Shown one piece after another: positions 1-6,122 of a DNA stretch of 8,482 nucleotides. Source of the DNA: Sphingomonadaceae bacterium (lineage in GTDB: Bacteria > Pseudomonadota > Alphaproteobacteria > Sphingomonadales > Sphingomonadaceae); NCBI GenBank assembly GCA_947442095.1, contig CANEVG010000142.1:1-8482 (forward strand). Reading direction: 5' to 3'. Made by a program: the position numbers and the translations under genes. Under the pieces are notes generated by a model that was given only the letters and a program-made list of their open reading frames with translations, was not told where the DNA came from and did not search any database. Positions within the stretch are counted from its first letter, which is position 1, and the number at the start of each line of letters is the position of its first letter.

Positions 1-1
1 C

Positions 2-586
2 ACGCGGCTGAAAACACTCGAGGACGCTATAGCAGTGACGAGCGTTGGAAACCTGGCGCATGCCGCCGACCCCTATTCGCAAGCGTTCAGGAGCTTTGTG
101 GACCTTCACGCCTTCGGCACCGTCCTTGATGTTGGCTGCGGTACCATGGGACGCCCTGTCTACCTGGCCGATCTCCCGGCGGATCAACTGCATGGGCTTG
201 AGCCACTTTCGCTGCAGGCGCCGTTCGATTTCCCCGTCCGGCGTGGGATCAGCGAATATCTGCCCTGGGAGGGCGGCTCGTTCGACACGGTAGTGTCCGC
301 AACCGCTATTGATCATGCACTGTCGCTCGACCGCGCGCTCGATGAGTTAAAGCGCGTCATGACGCTCTCGGGTCGGCTTCTGATGTGGGTGGGGTCGCAA
401 CCGGGAACCCGGCCGTACGAGCCGGAATCACCGGACTACGCGCCGGCCGACCGCTTCCACCTTTTCCACATCGACCGAGCTTGGTTTGAGCCGATGCTTG
501 AGCGACGCTTCACGATCGAGGACCGTATTATCCTCTGGACTCCATCGCACGAGCACGTCTTTTACAAGTTCCAAATCCGAAAGTAA
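2..586 (+). CDS. Class I SAM-dependent methyltransferase, 5' partial
   Basis: Probably a cytoplasmic methyltransferase of the Methyltransf_11 type, using S-adenosylmethionine to methylate an unknown acceptor. The frame is open to the left edge, and the residues before the GTG at 35 (RLKTLEDAIA) read as ordinary protein, so the real start is probably outside the window and the GTG is internal. Visible signatures are the SAM-binding motif I VLDVGCGTMG at about bases 122 to 151, an acidic residue after strand 2 (GLEPL), the motif SFDTVVSATAIDHA at about 281 to 322, and the following LKRVMTLSGRLLMWVG, typical of the helix and strand after motif III. The C-terminal part is short and carries no extra domain. 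It ends at TAA, 7 bases before the glycosyltransferase gene, which suggests co-transcription and translational coupling. The neighbours point to methylation of a sugar or lipid-linked glycan, but the substrate is inferred from context only. The methyltransferase call is firm. Confidence 0.85.
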   Translation, partial: TRLKTLEDAIAVTSVGNLAHAADPYSQAFRSFVDLHAFGTVLDVGCGTMGRPVYLADLPADQLHGLEPLSLQAPFDFPVRRGISEYLPWEGGSFDTVVSATAIDHALSLDRALDELKRVMTLSGRLLMWVGSQPGTRPYEPESPDYAPADRFHLFHIDRAWFEPMLERRFTIEDRIILWTPSHEHVFYKFQIRK

Positions 587-593
587 GTCTCGA

Positions 594-2348
594 ATGCTTG
601 ACGTCAAGAATCTGGTTGAGAGGGGGATCGAGGCTGTCGGAGAGGGATCCGTGCTGCTGGCTGCCCCCTTTCACGTTCCAGAGGTCCTTATTCAGGAGCA
701 CCTGCGATCCGGACGCATCTCCGGCGTGGTAGCCCAGCGCAAGCCCTCGGATATCATGCCGGATCTGCCGGTCCGTGGGGAGTGGCTGGATGCTGATCAT
801 ACCCGCTTGAAGCTGAGACTGCACCCCGGCGCGACTCTGCTGTTCCTTGGAACAGGCCATCAGATCGGCGGCCGCATCCTGCTCGAAGCTGTAATCAAGG
901 GCGTGCGCCGAATCGTTCATATCGGCTCGGGTGCCGAGTTCGAGAGCCGAGGCACCGTGGAATGGCTACGCTCGCAGGCTGGTGCCATCATGTTTCGCCG
1001 GCTGCTCCAATCACGCGCTCTCGCTCCGCTGGGGGAGCGTTCCTTGAGAGTTGCCGGGGTCTCCTTTGAAGATGGTTACCGCGAACTCCTGGAGCGGGCG
1101 AGCTTCTTGCGCATGCGCCCGGATGCTTTCGACCCAGGGTACGGCATCCTGGTCTCGGGTTCGCTCGGACCAGGTGGGGCCGAGCGGCAGCTCGCCTACT
1201 CAGCGCGCGGCCTCGCCCGCTCGGGAAACTGGAGGGTTGGCGTCGCAGTCGAGAACTTGACACCGCCGGTCAGCAACTTCCACGAGGCTACAGTCCGCGA
1301 CGGTGGAGGAGAGGTCCATGTCGTAAAGGCTTCGGGCGGCCAATACGACGACCCGCAATTAGACCAGCTTCTGGCTTATTTCCGGGGCCGCTACGGATCC
1401 ATCGGTTTTCATTATGTTGTTGAGGGCATTCTAGACTACGCACTCTTTCTACGCGAGCGGCGGCCCGCCCTTCTGCACACCTGGATGGATTCCTGCAATG
1501 TGCGCGCGGGCTTCGCGGCTCTCCTCGTCGGTGTACCGAGGCTTATCCTGAGTGGCCGTTCGGTCGCGCCCGACCATTTCGCGATCTTCCAGCCCTATAT
1601 GCGTGCGGGCTATCGGGCGATCATGGCGGGAGCTAACCCCATTATCGTTAATAATAGCGAGACGGGAGCAAAAGACTACGCCCGCTGGATTGGATGCAGC
1701 CCGAATCGGATCGGCGTGATCCGTAACGGCTTTGAGTTCCCGGAGGACATTCGGTCCCATCGTCCGGCGGCAAGGGTTGAACTCGGCTTCGGCGATGAGA
1801 ATGTGGTGCTCGGTGGCATCCTGCGCTTCTCTGAGGAGAAGCGACCGGACCTATGGCTCGAGGTTGCCGACCGCTTCATCCGGGCCGATCCCAAGCACAG
1901 CGCTGTGGCGTTCGGCGACGGTCCCATGCGGCCAGGGCTGCTCGCTGAGATCGAGAAGCGTGGCTTGACCGGCCGAGTATTCATGCCTGGGATCACCCGC
2001 GACGCCTGGGCGAGCTTCTCGGCCTTTGACATCTTTATCCTAACTTCACGGATGGAAGGCCTGCCGAATGTTCTGATCGAGGCACAAGCGTCTGGGCTTC
2101 CGGTGGTGGCCCCCGATGTCGGTGGCGCTGGCGAGACCCTCGTTGACGGCGTAACAGGGCTTCTTGCGCCAGACGACGGGCCGGACACACTAGCGCGCTG
2201 GTGCATCGAGCTGGGGCAAGATAATGCCCGTCGCGCCCGTATGGGAAGTGCCGGTGCTGCCTTCGCGAGAACCGAATTCAGCGCAGACCGAATGGTCGCG
2301 CGCACCCTTGCCATCTATGGCCGTTACACTGAAATCGAGCAGATATAG
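594..2348 (+). CDS. GT4-family glycosyltransferase with an unassigned N-terminal region
   Basis: A 584-residue retaining glycosyltransferase of the GT-B fold (family GT4), expected to transfer a sugar from a nucleotide donor to a growing glycan at the cytoplasmic face. The N-terminal GT-B half begins near residue 182 with GYGILVSGSLGPGGAERQL, and the GGAERQ motif is common in this family. The C-terminal Glycos_transf_1 half includes R411 and K416 (GILRFSEEKRPDL), FGDGP at 440 to 444, and the EX7E motif EGLPNVLIE at E488 and E496, followed by GLPVVAPDVGGAGE. About 180 residues precede the recognisable fold, making the protein longer than the usual 350 to 420. They include a strand followed by GTGHQIGGR near 86 to 94 and match no domain I can name. 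I chose the ATG at 594 because the frame's upstream ATG at 486 lies inside the preceding gene and gives a Ser/Arg-rich, non-protein-like stretch. The Shine-Dalgarno is weak (AAGTAAG), consistent with coupling to the upstream stop. Donor and acceptor are unknown. Confidence 0.9.
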   Translation: MLDVKNLVERGIEAVGEGSVLLAAPFHVPEVLIQEHLRSGRISGVVAQRKPSDIMPDLPVRGEWLDADHTRLKLRLHPGATLLFLGTGHQIGGRILLEAVIKGVRRIVHIGSGAEFESRGTVEWLRSQAGAIMFRRLLQSRALAPLGERSLRVAGVSFEDGYRELLERASFLRMRPDAFDPGYGILVSGSLGPGGAERQLAYSARGLARSGNWRVGVAVENLTPPVSNFHEATVRDGGGEVHVVKASGGQYDDPQLDQLLAYFRGRYGSIGFHYVVEGILDYALFLRERRPALLHTWMDSCNVRAGFAALLVGVPRLILSGRSVAPDHFAIFQPYMRAGYRAIMAGANPIIVNNSETGAKDYARWIGCSPNRIGVIRNGFEFPEDIRSHRPAARVELGFGDENVVLGGILRFSEEKRPDLWLEVADRFIRADPKHSAVAFGDGPMRPGLLAEIEKRGLTGRVFMPGITRDAWASFSAFDIFILTSRMEGLPNVLIEAQASGLPVVAPDVGGAGETLVDGVTGLLAPDDGPDTLARWCIELGQDNARRARMGSAGAAFARTEFSADRMVARTLAIYGRYTEIEQI

Positions 2349-2356
2349 AGAGCAAA

Positions 2357-3244
2357 ATGACGAACCAATCCGATACCCCTCGCTTCGAGTTCGGCAAGAA
2401 TTGGAGCCGCTTCGTCAAACGCAGATTCTCGCCAGAGCGTGCTGCAGCGGCAAAGAAGCATCTGCTGGAGTTCATGAAGCGGGACTCCCTGGAGGGTCTG
2501 GACTTTCTCGACGTCGGTTGTGGAAGTGGGCTACACTCTCTTGCTGCCTACGGTTCAGGAGCGGGCCGCCTGCACAGCTTCGACTACGATCCCAATTCGG
2601 TCGCGGCCACGACTGCACTACGGGAAAAGGCTGGACGACCGCAGAACTGGGTTGTCGAGCAGGGCGATGCGCTCGACGCGGACTATATCGCCAAGCTCGG
2701 AAAATGGAATTTCGTGTATTCCTGGGGTGTCCTTCATCATACGGGCTCTATGTGGCAGGCGATCCGCAACGTGCAAGGCGCCGTGGCAGATGGTGGACTT
2801 TTCTACCTAGCTCTCTATTCCGCTGACGCAGACTTCCAACCGTCTAAGGAGTTTTGGATCGAGGTCAAGAAGGAATACAATCGTGTCTCCCCTACCACGC
2901 GGCGCCTAATGGCGCTCTGGTATGTGTGGCGATTCGACCTTCTGCAGGATATCCGTAACGTCCCGAAGTTCATCCGGAAACTCATCGACTATAAGTTTCA
3001 ACGCGGAATGAGTGTGTTCGTGGATGTCCACGATTGGATCGGAGGCTGGCCGATGGAATATGCGGGCGACCAGGAGACCGTGGATCTCCTGGAAGGCGAA
3101 TATGGTTTCGAATTAGTTAATGTCTCGACCGGTCACGCCTGCTCAGAGTTCCTGTTCAAGCGGACGGGCGTGCTAGGCAAGAAGACCAACGTGAAGGAAA
3201 TGGTTGCCCAAATCTCGGGCAAGACGAGCAATGCACCTGATTAG
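2357..3244 (+). CDS. Class I SAM-dependent methyltransferase
   Basis: A 295-residue cytoplasmic methyltransferase. Motif I is FLDVGCGSGLHSL (about residues 50 to 62). The acidic strand-2 end is SFDYDPNSV (74 to 82), followed by QGDALD (102 to 107) as the adenine-contacting acidic loop, then FVYSWGVLHHTGSM (119 to 132) with the LHHTG signature of Methyltransf_11/12 proteins and GGLFYLALY as the next strand. After the Rossmann core comes a helical insert rich in Trp, Lys and Arg (about 160 to 230), then YGFELVNVSTGHACSEFLFKR, a normal closing strand pair. Proteins of this layout occur in glycan clusters, where they may methylate sugar hydroxyls, but the target is not visible. The start ATG follows AGAGAG with a 4-base spacer and lies 8 bases after the glycosyltransferase stop, so the two are almost certainly co-transcribed. 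It is not similar to the first methyltransferase beyond shared fold motifs, so the pair is unlikely to be a recent duplication. Confidence 0.9.
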   Translation: MTNQSDTPRFEFGKNWSRFVKRRFSPERAAAAKKHLLEFMKRDSLEGLDFLDVGCGSGLHSLAAYGSGAGRLHSFDYDPNSVAATTALREKAGRPQNWVVEQGDALDADYIAKLGKWNFVYSWGVLHHTGSMWQAIRNVQGAVADGGLFYLALYSADADFQPSKEFWIEVKKEYNRVSPTTRRLMALWYVWRFDLLQDIRNVPKFIRKLIDYKFQRGMSVFVDVHDWIGGWPMEYAGDQETVDLLEGEYGFELVNVSTGHACSEFLFKRTGVLGKKTNVKEMVAQISGKTSNAPD

Positions 3245-3346
3245 GCCAAACCTAAGATCATTCGGTGATAACGCCACACCTCGACTCTTGTTGAGATCAG
3301 GACGCAAGCCGGTAACTTCAAATATTGGCAAGAGCCATTTTGAACC

Positions 3347-3376
3347 TTGTGTAGAGCAGACTAGATCTTTTCTAAT
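3347..3376 (+). promoter_or_regulatory. Weak candidate sigma-70-like promoter
   Basis: Within the 225-base gap between the second methyltransferase and the acyltransferase there is TTGTGT (3347 to 3352), an 18-base spacer and TCTAAT (3371 to 3376). The -10 matches the consensus at 5 of 6 positions but the -35 at only 3 of 6. Transcription would start near 3383, leaving a leader of about 87 bases. An alternative pairing is TTGAAC at 3340 with TAGATC at 3362. The gap looks more A+T-rich than the flanking genes and contains no convincing intrinsic terminator, so read-through from the upstream operon is equally possible. This is a pattern match only. Confidence 0.2.
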
Positions 3377-3443
3377 CTGTTCTCAACGGGAAGTGGAGGC
3401 AGTGATGGCACCGCTGCAGCTAGGGTGTAGCCCAGGTATCGTC

Positions 3444-3466
3444 CCCGCTAATGAGGGAGGAGCGGG
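3444..3466 (+). promoter_or_regulatory. Shine-Dalgarno sequence in a potential hairpin loop, deciding a TTG start
   Basis: CCCGCT (3444 to 3449) and AGCGGG (3461 to 3466) form a perfect 6-base-pair stem enclosing an 11-base loop that carries GGGAGG (3455 to 3460). AGGAG at 3458 to 3462 ends 7 bases before the TTG at 3470, ideal spacing. The ATGs at 3476 and 3479 would have spacers of 13 and 16 bases. The Shine-Dalgarno therefore supports TTG as the start of the acyltransferase gene. Whether the stem forms or regulates translation is inference. Confidence 0.5.
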
Positions 3467-3469
3467 TGT

Positions 3470-6022
3470 TTGCGTATGATGCTTCATGTTTACAAATGGC
3501 TCTGTCGCAGACATCGGCTGATAGCGGTAACCGTATTCCTGCTTTCCCTGGCCGCGCTGGCTATTATCGCTTTTGTTGCCTCGCCTTCTTACGCGGGGTA
3601 CCGCGTCGCCTTTCCTGTCGAGCCCGCGCTCATTCAAGCGGGTCAAGGCAGGACTTTCGTGTACCGCCTTCCAATCGAAGCATCGTCGCTGATAACCTTC
3701 TGCGCAGATAGCAACGAGCAGCCAAATTGCTCGGGTCTTGATCTGCTTGAAGATGGTCGTTTACTGGGGTCAGCTCACTCGAACCACGCGGAATTGGCTG
3801 AAAAAGGGGGTGGGCGGTACTCTCACTGGGCCGGTTACATCTTGTTTTCGACACCTGCCGGCGACGATCCCAGAACGAATGGCCGCGTCTACGAGGTTAG
3901 GATCCCATTCAAGCCGACAGGCCCATGGCTAGCGGGCCTCGCCGTTTTCGTGGCGGCGGTGGCAGCCTTGGCGGGGTGGATTGCCCGAAAGACCCTTGGT
4001 GCAGTCATCGCTACCGCTAGCGCGCCTTGGCAAAGAGGCTCTGGCCGACCAGAGCCCGCGCCTGTCTATCGGGCGGACATTGACGGCCTGCGGGCAGTCT
4101 CCGTGATCAGCGTGATGTTGGTTCATTATGGCGTCGGTGGAATTCCAGGTGGCTTCACCGGTGTTGACATTTTCTTTGTAATCTCTGGTTACCTGATCAC
4201 TAGCATTATATGGGGCGAGTTGTCCCGCGGTGAGTTCTCGATCGCGGGCTTTTACGCCCGGCGGTTCCGCCGCATTCTGCCCGCCCTCGTCACTGTGCTG
4301 GTCGTTGTTTTAGCCGCCGGCAGCGTTTTGCTTACCCCTGACATGTATTTACGCGTCGCGCAGTCCGCAATCGCGGCAGCACTGGGCTTCGGCAACATCT
4401 TCTTCTACGCCAATACCGGCTACTTCGATGCTGAGGCAAAGGCGCAGCCCCTGCTGCACACATGGTCACTTGGGGTCGAAGAGCAATTCTACCTCGTCTG
4501 GCCCCTTCTTCTGGGCATTGTGGCAGTATATGCGCGGCATTCCCGCCTTGCTATCGTCGCGATGCTGCTGACCTTAATTGGGGTCTCTTTCGCAGCAAGT
4601 GTCTATTATGTCGATGCGGACATAAAATGGGCTTTTTATGGTCCATTGACCCGGGCCTGGGAGCTGGGCCTTGGTGCCCTACTTGTATTCATCCCCACCA
4701 TACGGTTTCTCGGCAAATGGACGGCGAACATCCTTGCGCTGATCGGCGCCGGTTTGATCGCTTGGAGCTTCGTGATGATCGACGAGGCGACGAGCTTCCC
4801 GGGGCCAAACGCGCTATTTGCTTGTATCGGTGCGGCGCTCCTGATCCTCCCCTACAGGGAGCCAACCCTGGTCGGGCAAGCGCTTAGCGTTCCGCCGATG
4901 CGCCTAATTGGTCTTCTGTCCTATTCGCTTTACCTTTGGCACTGGCCGGTTTTCGTACTTGCAATGCACTTCAACAATGGCTTCCCCCTGTCCGTATCCG
5001 AGAGGGGCGGCCTAATGGCCTTGTCCATCGGCCTATCGTGGCTTACGTGGCGCTACTTGGAAACGCCGTTCCGCCGTAGTCGGGGGCTTAGCCCATCCCG
5101 TACGGTCAGCCTTGGCTTAGCGACAATAGGCGCTCTCTGCGCCCTGGGGTTCGTTGTCGTCAAGAATGATGGGTTTCCCTCTCGCCTCCCTGACGATGCA
5201 CGACGCTACTACGACCTCGACGTGATGTGGCGCTGGCCCTGCCCAGCAGAGGTAGTTCTTGAGGGGCGAACCTACTGTAGTTTCGGTGCTGCATGGAGCA
5301 CGGCTAGTCAACGCGCAATCCTATATGGCGACAGCATGGCGGAGCACCTCACCCCGCTCCTTCACCTCGCGGCTGCACAGAACGGCGCGAGTGTGCTCCT
5401 AATCAACAACTGCCCCCCTCAGCTTGGTGGCGGTGTTTACCGACATCGGGTCAATATCTCCGGTTACGAAGAACTCTGCGTCGAAAAGCGCCGACAGCTT
5501 ATGCTTCTTCTGTGGAACGAAAAACCGCACAGTATCATTTTCAACGCAAGCTGGTCCAGGCTGGGTGAGCTGAGATCCACCGCTTCGCGCCTGCCGGACG
5601 ATGGCAATGTGCTGCTCCGCACGGGTATTGAAGAAATCATGCCGGCGCTGGCCGAGGCTGGGGCAAGGGTCTGGCTGCTTGGCGGCACTGCAACCCTAGA
5701 GGTGGATCCAGCCTCGTGCTCCGTAGGGAGTCACACTTGGTTTCGGCGGCGTACCTGCCGAAATGAGGTCATTTTGACCTCTCGGTTCGAGCGAGAAAAC
5801 GCCTCCTCCCATACAGTAATGCGCGAGCTTGCGGGGCGGTGGCCGAATTTACGTTTCCTTTCGCTTGGAGGAGCCCTGTGTGTGCACGAGGGTGCTTGCC
5901 TTTCCTCGCTGAACGGCGAGCCGTTGTATCGGGATACGGACCACTTCCGGCGCAACTTAAAGCCGGAAACGGCGGAGGAACTGGCGCGGCGCTTGTCTCT
6001 GCATCAGATTTTCGAAGACTAG
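3470..6022 (+). CDS. Membrane O-acyltransferase: acyltransferase-3 domain plus C-terminal SGNH domain
   Basis: An 850-residue integral membrane protein that probably O-acylates (most often O-acetylates) a surface glycan. In OafA/OafB-type proteins the acyltransferase-3 membrane part is thought to pass the acyl group outward and the SGNH domain to act on the glycan. Layout: a membrane helix at about 16 to 37; an extracytoplasmic stretch at about 40 to 150 with possible disulfide cysteines C78 and C87; a second helix at about 153 to 171; then Acyl_transf_3 from about 200 to 565. The last contains R208-x10-H219 (DGLRAVSVISVMLVHYG), matching the RX10H motif of this family, GVDIFFVISGYLI (231 to 243), FYARRFRRILPAL, and LLHTWSLGVEEQFYLVWPL with H330. 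The SGNH part (about 570 to 850) has YGDS with the nucleophile candidate S622, N692 in FNASW, and D822-x-x-H825 near the end, plus several cysteines suited to an oxidising compartment. The first two helices and their domain are extra compared with standard OafA-like proteins. The exact acyl group and acceptor are not visible. The start is TTG, chosen by Shine-Dalgarno spacing. Confidence 0.92.
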   Translation: MRMMLHVYKWLCRRHRLIAVTVFLLSLAALAIIAFVASPSYAGYRVAFPVEPALIQAGQGRTFVYRLPIEASSLITFCADSNEQPNCSGLDLLEDGRLLGSAHSNHAELAEKGGGRYSHWAGYILFSTPAGDDPRTNGRVYEVRIPFKPTGPWLAGLAVFVAAVAALAGWIARKTLGAVIATASAPWQRGSGRPEPAPVYRADIDGLRAVSVISVMLVHYGVGGIPGGFTGVDIFFVISGYLITSIIWGELSRGEFSIAGFYARRFRRILPALVTVLVVVLAAGSVLLTPDMYLRVAQSAIAAALGFGNIFFYANTGYFDAEAKAQPLLHTWSLGVEEQFYLVWPLLLGIVAVYARHSRLAIVAMLLTLIGVSFAASVYYVDADIKWAFYGPLTRAWELGLGALLVFIPTIRFLGKWTANILALIGAGLIAWSFVMIDEATSFPGPNALFACIGAALLILPYREPTLVGQALSVPPMRLIGLLSYSLYLWHWPVFVLAMHFNNGFPLSVSERGGLMALSIGLSWLTWRYLETPFRRSRGLSPSRTVSLGLATIGALCALGFVVVKNDGFPSRLPDDARRYYDLDVMWRWPCPAEVVLEGRTYCSFGAAWSTASQRAILYGDSMAEHLTPLLHLAAAQNGASVLLINNCPPQLGGGVYRHRVNISGYEELCVEKRRQLMLLLWNEKPHSIIFNASWSRLGELRSTASRLPDDGNVLLRTGIEEIMPALAEAGARVWLLGGTATLEVDPASCSVGSHTWFRRRTCRNEVILTSRFERENASSHTVMRELAGRWPNLRFLSLGGALCVHEGACLSSLNGEPLYRDTDHFRRNLKPETAEELARRLSLHQIFED

Positions 6023-6122
6023 TGTTCAAGAATAGTAACCATCAGCCATCAAAGCAGAGGACTCGCCGTTTGAGTGGATACATTCAGGGGGGCACGTCAG
6101 TCTAAGTCCAGGCCTCCAGTTT
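6023..6122. other. Convergent intergenic region, no clear terminator
   Basis: This 100-base gap separates the plus-strand acyltransferase from the minus-strand amidotransferase. It holds a short palindrome AGGCCT and a weak possible stem CTCCA (6114 to 6118) with TGGAG (6131 to 6135) that runs into the end of the minus-strand gene. Neither is followed by a convincing T-run on either strand. I see no gene or repeat here. Confidence 0.5.

Noticed and set aside
35..37. GTG as the start of the first methyltransferase
   Set aside because: The frame stays open and protein-like to the window edge and there is no good Shine-Dalgarno before the GTG, so the gene more likely begins outside the window. 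The GTG start cannot be fully excluded.
486..593. N-terminal extension of the GT4 gene to an ATG at 486
   Set aside because: The 36 added residues are Ser/Thr/Arg-rich, overlap the conserved end of the upstream methyltransferase in another frame, and have no plausible ribosome site. The ATG at 594 follows the upstream stop directly.
1676..2314. Minus-strand 212-codon open frame
   Set aside because: It lies opposite the conserved GT4 catalytic half, is rich in Ser/Arg/Pro as expected of an antisense shadow in G+C-rich DNA, and has no recognisable domain.
2224..2826. Plus-strand 200-codon open frame bridging the GT4 gene and the second methyltransferase
   Set aside because: It overlaps two well-supported genes in another frame, and its translation is Arg/Cys/Ser-rich with no motif.
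3359..3377. Possible terminator formed by AGAT and ATCT around CTTTTCTA
   Set aside because: The stem is only four base pairs, A+T-rich, and not followed by a T-run, so it is not a credible terminator.
3451..3711. Plus-strand 86-codon open frame starting at ATG 3451
   Set aside because: Its start lies inside the Shine-Dalgarno hairpin loop of the acyltransferase gene, it lacks its own ribosome site, and it overlaps the acyltransferase in another frame.
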